Shown in pieces: positions 1 to 5,283 of a stretch of DNA of 9,233 nucleotides. The notes below the pieces were generated by a model. The model saw only the letters and a list, made by a program, of their open reading frames with translations, was not told the DNA's origin and ran no database searches. Position numbers and translations under genes: made by a program. Location of the stretch: the NCBI GenBank assembly GCA_030690025.1, contig JAUYDJ010000253.1, forward strand, positions 1 through 9,233. Direction: 5' to 3'. How positions within the stretch are numbered: the first letter of the stretch is position 1; each line of letters starts with the position of its first letter. This stretch comes from Chloroflexota bacterium (GTDB lineage Bacteria; Chloroflexota; Dehalococcoidia; Dehalococcoidales; JAUYDJ01).

Positions 1-590
1 CCCCGGACTTTGTTGCCTACCACAGCGATATTCTTTAGCCCGATATCTTCGGCCAGCCGGTAGGTAGTGCGGGCAACCTCCAGACTGCGCCGGCCCGGCT
101 CCACTACCACAATGAGCTTGTCCACGGCACTGGCCGTTCCCCGCCCCAGGTGCTCTATCCCCGCCACCATATCCATGATAACCACTTCATTTCGCTCCAG
201 GAGCAGGTGGGTCATCAAGGCCCGCAGCATGACGTTCTCCGGACAGTAGCAGCCGCTGCCGCCCCTCTTCGCCTGGCCCATCACCATCAGCTTGATACCA
301 TTGTGCTCCACCCAGTATTTTTCCGGAATATCGTCGACCTTGGGATTCAGCTTGAAGTAGACCTCGACCTTGCCGGGCTTGGCGCCCGTTCTTTCCTCGA
401 TGAGGTCTTTCATTTCGGAGATGGGGACGATTTTCTCGGGATGGGGAAAACCGAGGGTGGCGGCTAGATTCGTATCAGGGTCGGCATCTATCGCCAGTAC
501 CGAAAAACCAGATTCAATAAATACCCGGCTCAGGAGGGCTGAGAGTAGGGTTTTTCCTACCCCTCCCTTGCCACTTACTGCTATTTTCAT
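1..590 (-). CDS. cooC: CooC-type nickel-insertion ATPase of carbon monoxide dehydrogenase (partial)
   Basis: Cytosolic MinD/ParA-type P-loop ATPase that by family knowledge delivers nickel to the active site of CO dehydrogenase (CooS/AcsA) in CO metabolism and the Wood-Ljungdahl pathway. My translation of the minus strand from ATG 590 gives a deviant Walker A (SGKGGVGKT, residues 6-14, with signature Lys8), the DADPDTN switch at 35-41, a Cys-x-Cys metal site in GCYCPEN (Cys114 and Cys116, close to the metal-binding pair known in CooC1), and DMVAGIEHLGRG at 140-151. These together separate CooC from generic MinD. An AAGGGTGG ribosome site precedes the ATG. The gene runs off the left edge after 196 codons; full-length members are about 250 aa, so roughly 50-60 residues are missing. 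It lies downstream of tatC on the same strand but has its own promoter. No CODH gene is in the window; one may lie beyond the edge. Confidence 0.93.
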   Translation of the reverse strand, partial: MKIAVSGKGGVGKTLLSALLSRVFIESGFSVLAIDADPDTNLAATLGFPHPEKIVPISEMKDLIEERTGAKPGKVEVYFKLNPKVDDIPEKYWVEHNGIKLMVMGQAKRGGSGCYCPENVMLRALMTHLLLERNEVVIMDMVAGIEHLGRGTASAVDKLIVVVEPGRRSLEVARTTYRLAEDIGLKNIAVVGNKVR

Positions 591-664
591 TGCCACCCTT
601 CGGACATAATTAAAGCTGAGCCGGAGGGGACTCAGACTTCAATTACACCCGCTTTCTTTTATCT

Positions 665-689
665 ACTGTGAGTATACTCTACGCACAGT
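665..689. promoter_or_regulatory. Dyad symmetry overlapping the cooC -10 box (putative operator)
   Basis: ACTGTG at 665-670 and CACAGT at 684-689 form a perfect 6-bp inverted repeat with a 13-nt centre. One arm lies in the promoter spacer and the other directly beyond the -10 hexamer. The -10 region contains a second palindrome, AGTATACT (671-678). A dimeric regulator bound here would block RNA polymerase. The dyad is seen; the operator role is inference and no regulator is identified. Confidence 0.45.
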
Positions 690-699
690 GAAAAGTCAA
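671..699 (-). promoter_or_regulatory. Sigma-70-type promoter of cooC
   Basis: On the minus strand TTGACT (699-694) is followed by exactly 17 nt and TATACT (676-671), each hexamer matching the consensus at five of six positions. Transcription would begin near 664, giving a leader of about 75 nt before the cooC ATG at 590. That leader holds a small inverted repeat, CTGAG/CTCAG, at 616-635. The promoter overlaps the last codons of the broken tatC frame, so cooC can be expressed independently of the tat operon. Confidence 0.7.
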
Positions 700-870
700 A
701 ATGAAAGTAGCCTTAAATTTAATTGTTTTAAGCACTAGAATCTGAAAGATGCGGTCGGCGAAGATGAAAGACAGAATGGTGGCGATTATGACGGCAATCA
801 CCGATTTGGTGAGCCGGCTACGTAGTTCGGCCAGGTGCTCGAGGATGGTGAACCTCTTGTCGCTGCCCAT
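679..870 (-). pseudogene. tatC: tatC 5' remnant (truncated Tat translocase receptor subunit)
   Basis: TatC is the multi-spanning membrane protein (six helices, about 230-260 aa) that recognises twin-arginine signals. The frame starts at ATG 870, 8 nt after tatB, and its first 45 residues are clearly TatC: the LEHLAELRSRL N-terminal motif (residues 10-20), the start of the first membrane helix, then FIFADRIFQIL. Similarity ends at about nt 736, and the last 18 residues (VLKTIKFKA onward) are unlike TatC and terminate at 679. Only 88 nt separate this stop from cooC, so the missing ~200 codons are not present in any frame. The remaining sequence is AT-rich and carries the cooC promoter. This is a deletion or replacement, not a simple frameshift. 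An assembly join at about 735 is possible. The product could not work as TatC. Confidence 0.8.
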
Positions 871-878
871 ATTCCGAC

Positions 879-1088
879 CTACCGTTCACCCTCGTGCTTA
901 TGTTCTTTCTTTTGCTCTTCCAGCTCGGTGGTCAACTGAGAGGTCAGCCCGTTGGCTTCTTTCCTGATGGTATGCAGCACCTTGCCGAAGGTGCGGGCAA
1001 TCTCCACTATGCGTCCCGGCCCCCACAGGAGCAGGGCAACCACGATAATCAGCAGTATTTCTCCGGGACCGATACCTAGAAAGTCCAT
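879..1088 (-). CDS. tatB: Sec-independent translocase subunit TatB (TatA/B family)
   Basis: Small single-span membrane protein of the twin-arginine translocase, which exports folded proteins. The 69-aa product has the family layout: a short N-terminus with IGPGEILLI, a hydrophobic helix over about residues 9-21, the hinge LLWGPGRI, an amphipathic helix (VEIARTFGKVLHTIRKEANG) and a charged, Lys/Glu/His-rich tail. It lacks the LP pair of TatA and follows tatA, so TatB is the better assignment, though A and B are hard to separate in short proteins. The start is set at ATG 1088, where GAAGG lies 7 nt upstream; an adjacent in-frame TTG at 1091 sits too close to that site. The tatA stop is 29 nt upstream and broken tatC starts 8 nt downstream, so the three form one transcription unit. 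Confidence 0.85.
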   Translation of the reverse strand: MDFLGIGPGEILLIIVVALLLWGPGRIVEIARTFGKVLHTIRKEANGLTSQLTTELEEQKKEHKHEGER

Positions 1089-1117
1089 CAATTTACCTTC
1101 GTAGCCAAATGGCAGGC

Positions 1118-1321
1118 CTAGCTTTCGACCTGTTTCTTGTCCGTGTCTGCTTTCGAGCTCACTTCGTTTTCGTCATCGAATTCACCGCGGGTAGCTTTGC
1201 GGAACCCACGAATCCCCTTGCCGATGGCGGTGCCCACCTGGGGCAGTCTGCCCACCCCGAAGACAATCAGGATGATGACCAGGACGAGTCCTATTTCCCA
1301 GGGTCCAATACCTCGAAACAT
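1118..1321 (-). CDS. tatA: Sec-independent translocase pore subunit TatA
   Basis: 67-aa TatA, the subunit that oligomerises to let folded twin-arginine proteins cross the cytoplasmic membrane. Visible features are the N-terminal [19 protein letters not shown] membrane helix (about residues 4-22), the hallmark hinge [10 protein letters not shown] (21-30), the amphipathic helix [12 protein letters not shown] (32-43) and an acidic then basic tail. The start at ATG 1321 is firm: TAAGGAGGT (1337-1329) is a near-perfect Shine-Dalgarno 8 nt upstream. It follows the cytochrome gene by 57 nt with no evident terminator, so it is probably cotranscribed with the molybdoenzyme and cytochrome genes. The molybdoenzyme upstream carries a twin-arginine signal, which makes it a likely client. 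Confidence 0.93.
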   Translation of the reverse strand: MFRGIGPWEIGLVLVIILIVFGVGRLPQVGTAIGKGIRGFRKATRGEFDDENEVSSKADTDKKQVES

Positions 1322-1378
1322 CGTGTTTACCTCCTTAGCTGAAGCGAATCCTACATTCTACATTTGCCGACACTAACA

Positions 1379-1786
1379 CTACTTAAGGGGTATATTACCC
1401 AGCTTGGTCTGGTCAAAGGGAGTATTAGCAGTGGCAAAGTTGTTCTGCACCAGCAGCAAACACAGCAACTGCTGGTATTCCGCCTGGGACAGAGCGCCTG
1501 GCGCGTCCAGTGGCATAACGGTTGAGATAAAGGCGTATAGCCCCTGGGCGGTATTATATTTGCCCAGGTTGGCGCTAGCGCCGATAACCGGCGGCGCGGT
1601 GACACCCTGCCCGTTAGCGCCGTGACACCTGGCGCAGCGGTTGGCGAAGACCGCTTGCCCGGCACTGGCGAGCTGCCCTATGCTTGGCCCGTTGGTTGGT
1701 GTGGGCGGAGGCGCCGGAGGCCCTGACGAACAGGCGCTCGCCAGCAGCGTCAGAGCGATAATGGCTATAAATGAGATAAACCGCAA
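1379..1786 (-). CDS. Small c-type cytochrome lipoprotein, probable electron acceptor of the molybdoenzyme
   Basis: 135-aa monohaem cytochrome c predicted to sit on the outer face of the cytoplasmic membrane. A lipoprotein signal (hydrophobic residues 3-15, lipobox LASAC with Cys19) is followed by a Pro-rich linker (about 22-34). The haem site is CARCHG (Cys51, Cys54, His55), and Met91 in TVMPLDAPG is the likely sixth ligand, as in class I cytochromes. The start is TTG at 1786, chosen because AGGAGG (1800-1795) lies 8 nt upstream and the signal peptide begins there. The molybdoenzyme stop is only 16 nt away. In known sulfite dehydrogenases (SorAB) a cytochrome c partner takes electrons from the Mo centre; that role is inferred from adjacency. 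The C-terminal part after about residue 100 has no motif I recognise. Confidence 0.9.
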   Translation of the reverse strand: MRFISFIAIIALTLLASACSSGPPAPPPTPTNGPSIGQLASAGQAVFANRCARCHGANGQGVTAPPVIGASANLGKYNTAQGLYAFISTVMPLDAPGALSQAEYQQLLCLLLVQNNFATANTPFDQTKLGNIPLK

Positions 1787-1794
1787 TTTATCTA

Positions 1795-1800
1795 CCTCCT
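1795..1800 (-). promoter_or_regulatory. Shine-Dalgarno site fixing the TTG start of the cytochrome gene
   Basis: AGGAGG reads on the minus strand from 1800 to 1795, with 8 nt to the TTG at 1786. It lies in the 16-nt gap after the upstream stop codon, so translation restarts on its own rather than by pure coupling. Confidence 0.75.
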
Positions 1801-1802
1801 CA

Positions 1803-3077
1803 TTAAACGACTGTCACCGGGTGCGGCACCATGGCGCCAAAGATATAGCCCTGCTGGTTCCATTTTTGTTGCGGAACGGGGTATTGCACATTCCCTTTCT
1901 CGTCGGTGGCGCGCGGCGTGATGGTCATGCTGCCCGCTTGCGCGGTGAAGGAGAACTGCCAGCGGGTGCCCGCCCGCTCGATGTTGGGTCCGGCCAGAGT
2001 GGCGCCCTGGAAGGTACTGCCGCCGTCCAGGCTGATGTCTACCTTGCTTATCTTGCCGAACGGCGACCACGCGTAACCGGCCACATTCTGCGGGCCGGCG
2101 CTCAACGTAGCCGGAAATGGCAGGCATATGGCGCTCTTCATGGTCTGGTTGGTCAGGATTGGGCCCAGTGCCGGCGGTTGCGGCTGGTAATCGGGGCCGA
2201 TGAGCACGTAGCTGGTGGTATTCTTGTCGGAGTAAAGCGGCGTTGTGGAGACGATAATCTTGGTGACCCATTTGACGTTGGCTACCCCGACCCACCCGGG
2301 GGTAAGGACACGGGCGGGAAAACCGTGGTCGACGGGCAACAGGTCTCCGTTCATCATGTAGGCGACGAGGGTATCCGACTCCATGGCCTTGGCTACCGGC
2401 ATCGGCCGCTGCACCTGAGTGCTGTCCATGCCGATAGGCATCACATCCACGGCGTTGCTCTTAATGCCAGCGCGCTTTAGAAGGTCGGAGAGTAGCACGC
2501 CGGTCCATTCGGCGATGCCGTAAGCGCCCAGGTGCCACTGGCCGCCCTGGGCCGGTTTATTTAGCAGCGAAGTGTAAAAGCTGCGCCCGTTGCCGGCGCA
2601 CTCCACGTAGCGGGTCAAAGTGGTGGCCGGCATTTTTAGCAGGTCATCGTAGTTCATCATGAATGGGTTGGCCACGCCATCGCCCTCGATGCTCAATTGC
2701 CAGGACTTGGCATCGACGAACATGTAAGAGGTGTGAGAACGGACGAAAAACAGCGAGTTGGGCATGAGGTACTGACGGCTTGCCATATCCTCAAAGCGCA
2801 TCTCGGCATTGGTGCCCAGAGGGACAAAGAACTGCTCCGGTATCGGTTTATAAATCAGCCGCGCCGGCGGTGGTGTAGTTGTAGCTGGCGGTGTAGTGGT
2901 TGGTGGCGGCGTGGTAACGGGTGGCGGAGGTGTTGGGGCCTTGGCGCATGCCATGAGGACAGCAGTAGCCCCGCTGCCGGCGAGCAATACCAGAAACTTG
3001 CGGCGTGACATTCCTGCCATTTGAGCGCGGTTCCATAGTGCTTCGACTTGCGGCTCATTCAGACGTTCAGCACCCAT
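1803..3077 (-). CDS. Tat-exported sulfite oxidase-family molybdopterin oxidoreductase (lipoprotein)
   Basis: 424-aa enzyme of the sulfite oxidase/YedY superfamily, which holds Mo on one pyranopterin and a protein cysteine. The twin-arginine signal SRRKFLVLLAGSGATAVLMAC (Arg25-Arg26) ends in a lipobox-like LMAC with Cys44, so the mature enzyme is probably lipid-anchored outside the membrane. A Thr/Pro-only spacer (about 48-71) follows. The Oxidored_molyb domain spans about 95-285, with the Mo-ligand cysteine in RYVECAGNGR (Cys160), AEWTGVLLSDLL, and DHGFPARVLTPGWVG. A Mo-co_dimer-type domain follows to the C-terminus, ending in WNQQGYIFGAMVPHPV. Start ATG 3077 has AAAGGAG 6 nt upstream. It heads the cytochrome-tatAB unit. 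Sulfite as substrate is the family guess; other oxyanion or sulfoxide substrates cannot be excluded. Confidence 0.92.
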   Translation of the reverse strand: MGAERLNEPQVEALWNRAQMAGMSRRKFLVLLAGSGATAVLMACAKAPTPPPPVTTPPPTTTPPATTTPPPARLIYKPIPEQFFVPLGTNAEMRFEDMASRQYLMPNSLFFVRSHTSYMFVDAKSWQLSIEGDGVANPFMMNYDDLLKMPATTLTRYVECAGNGRSFYTSLLNKPAQGGQWHLGAYGIAEWTGVLLSDLLKRAGIKSNAVDVMPIGMDSTQVQRPMPVAKAMESDTLVAYMMNGDLLPVDHGFPARVLTPGWVGVANVKWVTKIIVSTTPLYSDKNTTSYVLIGPDYQPQPPALGPILTNQTMKSAICLPFPATLSAGPQNVAGYAWSPFGKISKVDISLDGGSTFQGATLAGPNIERAGTRWQFSFTAQAGSMTITPRATDEKGNVQYPVPQQKWNQQGYIFGAMVPHPVTVV

Positions 3078-3164
3078 TGTTTTCTCCTTTTACGGCATTT
3101 GTTAGCCCGCAACATCAGCCAATCGGGTCTGGCGTTTATTTCAAACTACATCTTCCTGGCGGCT

Positions 3165-3216
3165 CGGATAATCCGTAAGCCTACCTAATTTTGGTGGAAA
3201 GTGCCCTTAATTTTGG
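3165..3216. repeat. Short repeats in the divergent molybdoenzyme/cinA intergenic region
   Basis: Two direct copies of TAATTTTGG (3186-3194 and 3208-3216) are spaced 22 bp apart, about two helical turns, and a perfect palindrome CGGAT-A-ATCCG occupies 3165-3175. They lie between the divergent starts at 3077 and 3306. Binding by a regulator on one helix face is possible but unproven. I could not find a convincing -35/-10 pair for the molybdoenzyme promoter on the minus strand here. Confidence 0.3.
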
Positions 3217-3264
3217 ACGGGTCAGCCATATTCCAGCCCACCGGACGCTGCCGCCCGGCAGAAA

Positions 3265-3294
3265 TTGCACTTCACTGGCCCTTTTGAGTACAAT
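3265..3294 (+). promoter_or_regulatory. Promoter of cinA giving a near-leaderless transcript
   Basis: TTGCAC (3265-3270) and TACAAT (3289-3294) are separated by 18 nt. The expected transcription start, 6-8 nt past the -10, is about 3301-3303, only a few nt before ATG 3306. This agrees with the absence of any Shine-Dalgarno sequence in front of cinA. Confidence 0.55.
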
Positions 3295-3305
3295 TGTTTG
3301 ACGAT

Positions 3306-4517
3306 ATGAAAGCTGAGATTATTGCCATTGGCACGGAGCTGCTCCTGGGCGAGATAGCTGATACCAATACCTCGTTTCTGGCCAACCAGCTGGCCGGGCT
3401 GGGGATTGACCTATACTTCGCTTCCACGGTGGGAGACAACCGTCAGCGTCTGACCGGGGTCTTAAGAACCGCCTGGCAGAGGTCGGAGCTTATCCTGACT
3501 ACCGGCGGCCTGGGTCCGACGCAGGGCGATATTACCCGGGAGACCATCGCCGCGTTCCTGGGCGAAGAGATGCGGCTCGACCCGGAGCTGAAGCGCGACC
3601 TGGTCAGCTTTTTTAAGCAGCGCGGCCTGGAGATGCCCCTGAACAACCTCAAGCAGGCCATGCTCATTCCGTCATCGGCGGCATTGCGCAACCCGCGGGG
3701 CACGGCGCCGGGCTGGTGGGTGGAAAAGGACGGCCGCACCATCGTGGTTATGCCCGGTCCGCCGGGGGAAATGCAGCTTATGTGGCAGAACGAGGTATCT
3801 CCCCGTCTTAAGGAGAAGGTAGGCGGCATTATCCTATCGCGGCTGGTCAAGACTTTTGGCCTGTCCGAATCGAAAGTGGACGAAATGCTGGCGCCTTTAA
3901 TAGCATCGGCTAACCCCACTCTGGCCAGTTATGCCCGGCCGGACGGTATCTACCTGCGCATTACGGCTAAAGCAGACCAACCCGAGGCGGCACAGGAGAT
4001 GGTTGCTCGGTATGAAGCGGAAATAAGGGCGACCCTGGGGGAGGCTATCTGGGGGACCGACAGCGACACGCTGGAGGGGGTAGTTGGGCAGCTGCTGGCG
4101 GCCCGGGGACTTTCCCTGGCCGCCGCCGAGTCTTTTACCGGCGGCTCATTGACCCAGCTTCTGGCCAATGCGCCGCAGAGCCAGGCTTTCTTCAAGGGTG
4201 GGTTTACCGCTACCGCTGACGAGGCCAAAATTGCCTGCGGTCTCGACCCCGCTGTCACTGCTGGACCGAAGAGGGAAGTGGCCGCCGCCATGGCGTCGCT
4301 GGCGCGGCGTAAGCTGAGCACTCAGGTAGGCATCAGTGTTGAGGCGGCACCAGCCAGGGATGGCCTTATCGAGATATTCGTGGCTATTGACAGCGAGCCA
4401 GCGCAGCGCAACCGTGTGCAGAGCTACTCCGGCCGGGTCTACTTTATGAGGAACCGGGCCGCCAGCTATGCGCTGTTCGACCTGATGAAATGGCTCAAGC
4501 TTGCCGGTAACGGCTAG
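3306..4517 (+). CDS. cinA: CinA-family protein (MoCF domain plus degenerate NMN amidohydrolase-like domain)
   Basis: 403-aa protein with the two-domain CinA layout. The N-terminal molybdopterin-binding-like domain (MoCF/COG1058, linked in family members to ADP-ribose or nucleotide pyrophosphatase activity) begins AEIIAIGTELLLGEIADTN and contains TTGGLGPTQGDITRE (65-79); most relatives have DD where this has GD (Gly74). The C-terminal domain (about 258-400) corresponds to the PncC/CinA NMN deamidase, which salvages pyridine nucleotides. It keeps Ser276 in ESFTGG (usually ESCTGG) and Lys308, but the usual GITGIAGPxGG segment reads GISVEAAPARDG (342-353), so this activity is doubtful. Start ATG 3306 is preferred: an in-frame TTG at 3294 falls inside the -10 box. 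The gene stands alone, divergent from the molybdoenzyme; whether the MoCF domain relates to that enzyme's cofactor is unknown. Confidence 0.9.
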   Translation: MKAEIIAIGTELLLGEIADTNTSFLANQLAGLGIDLYFASTVGDNRQRLTGVLRTAWQRSELILTTGGLGPTQGDITRETIAAFLGEEMRLDPELKRDLVSFFKQRGLEMPLNNLKQAMLIPSSAALRNPRGTAPGWWVEKDGRTIVVMPGPPGEMQLMWQNEVSPRLKEKVGGIILSRLVKTFGLSESKVDEMLAPLIASANPTLASYARPDGIYLRITAKADQPEAAQEMVARYEAEIRATLGEAIWGTDSDTLEGVVGQLLAARGLSLAAAESFTGGSLTQLLANAPQSQAFFKGGFTATADEAKIACGLDPAVTAGPKREVAAAMASLARRKLSTQVGISVEAAPARDGLIEIFVAIDSEPAQRNRVQSYSGRVYFMRNRAASYALFDLMKWLKLAGNG

Positions 4518-4527
4518 TCTCGCTGCA

Positions 4528-4564
4528 GCGCAGGGTATTACGTGGGCTAATTTACGACCTGCGC
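4528..4564. terminator. Candidate terminator between convergent cinA and the 4630-4950 gene
   Basis: GCGCAGG (4528-4534) and CCTGCGC (4558-4564) form a perfect 7-bp stem beginning 10 nt after the cinA stop, with a long 23-nt loop. CCTTTTAACTT follows shortly after. The loop is large and the T run is short, so this is only a moderate candidate. Confidence 0.3.
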
Positions 4565-4629
4565 CAGACCTTTTAACTTCTCTATCGTTTACCCTGGGTC
4601 ACGTGAATGCTAATTGTTCACATAACAGG

Positions 4630-4950
4630 TTAATGGCCGTTCATCATGGCGCTGTACTCGCCGGCGTTTGCCAGAAATTCGCTGCTCTTCTCCATATGGT
4701 CGCAGCAGTCATGCGTCCCGCTTTCGGCGAGCTGATTATTCAAAACCGCCAGCCGGGCGGCACCAATTGCTCTATTCCAGGTAGCGGTCACTGCCTCAGC
4801 ATCCATCTTTACCTCGGGGTACTGGGCTAAGAACCGCTGGACTACGTCACTGTGTGACTTGTCGTTCAAAATAACCTCCTGGCCCTTCTCGGCCCTCTCA
4901 CAAAATTGCCTGATTCTACTCATCGGGTGCAGCTTGCCTATTATGCGCAT
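4630..4950 (-). CDS. Hypothetical 106-aa protein
   Basis: I do not recognise this protein. It is mainly helical in appearance, with no signal peptide or membrane segment, and so is likely cytosolic. Three cysteines are present: one in RQFCERAEKGQEV (residue 17), and an adjacent pair in a His/Cys-rich patch, GTHDCCDHMEKS (about 78-89), which could bind metal. A GGAG sequence 7 nt before ATG 4950 supports this start; ATG 4923 (MSRIRQF) is an alternative without a good ribosome site. It is convergent with cinA and divergent from the AAA+/VWA operon, with an AT-rich gap of 333 nt upstream. Overlapping frames on the plus strand look non-coding. It may be lineage-restricted. Confidence 0.55.
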   Translation of the reverse strand: MRIIGKLHPMSRIRQFCERAEKGQEVILNDKSHSDVVQRFLAQYPEVKMDAEAVTATWNRAIGAARLAVLNNQLAESGTHDCCDHMEKSSEFLANAGEYSAMMNGH

Positions 4951-5192
4951 ACGTAAACTCCATCACTATGACCTGGCAAGGAACTATTCAACTTTATTCA
5001 CCTCTTCAACCTGGACTCTTCTATTCTTAAACTCATACTGGTCACATACTATTACAACATTCTACCAGATTGTGGGGTGAAAACTCCAAATCTGAGCCTA
5101 TTATGGTGGTTGTTTCAAGTAGAGGATATACGTAAATCTACGTAATTGGTTCGGCGAATAGACTTATTTCGGGGATTGAAGCAGCGTTACTA

Positions 5193-5220
5193 TTCAAAAG
5201 CCTATCTCAAGCGATATAAT
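5193..5220 (+). promoter_or_regulatory. Candidate promoter of the AAA+/VWA/winged-helix operon
   Basis: A perfect -10 hexamer TATAAT (5215-5220) is preceded by TTCAAA (5193-5198, four of six consensus matches) at a 16-nt spacing. Transcription would start near 5227, giving a leader of about 57 nt before the proposed start at 5284. The region is AT-rich, so a chance TATAAT is possible. Confidence 0.5.
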
Positions 5221-5229
5221 GAAATTATA

Positions 5230-5257
5230 GGGAATTGCCAGCGGATTGAAAATTCCC
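5230..5257. repeat. Inverted repeat in the operon leader
   Basis: GGGAATT (5230-5236) and AATTCCC (5251-5257) form a perfect 7-bp stem with a 14-nt loop, just after the predicted transcription start and 12 nt before the Shine-Dalgarno. It could be an operator or an RNA hairpin that affects translation. No T run follows, so it is not an intrinsic terminator. Confidence 0.45.
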
Positions 5258-5269
5258 GTAAAACCAGAT

Positions 5270-5276
5270 AAAGGAG
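5270..5276 (+). promoter_or_regulatory. Shine-Dalgarno site pointing to an ACG start
   Basis: AAAGGAG at 5270-5276 is followed by 7 nt and then ACG at 5284, the exact position expected for a start codon. The only nearby ATG (5294-5296, another frame) meets a stop after one further codon, so it cannot be the target. Confidence 0.6.
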
Positions 5277-5283
5277 CACCAAA

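Larger units (their letters stand above)
4951..5283. other. AT-rich divergent intergenic region
   Basis: These 333 nt separate the minus-strand hypothetical gene from the plus-strand AAA+/VWA operon and are visibly richer in A+T than the genes. The right half holds a candidate promoter (5193-5220), an inverted repeat (5230-5257) and a Shine-Dalgarno (5270-5276). TACGTAA occurs three times: at 4950-4956, and twice at a 10-bp period at 5129-5135 and 5139-5145. No RNA gene or convincing promoter for the minus-strand gene was seen. A 41-codon frame from TTG 5146 to TAA 5271 is discussed as a finding. Confidence 0.6.

Noticed and set aside
1641..2480. 279-aa plus-strand frame opposite the molybdoenzyme
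   Set aside because: It overlaps the coding strand of a well-supported sulfite-oxidase-family gene and has a Gly/His/Arg-rich composition typical of antisense frames.
3294..3305. TTG at 3294 as the cinA start
   Set aside because: Its first base is the last base of the predicted -10 hexamer, it has no Shine-Dalgarno, and family proteins begin close to the MKAEIIAIGTE segment at 3306.
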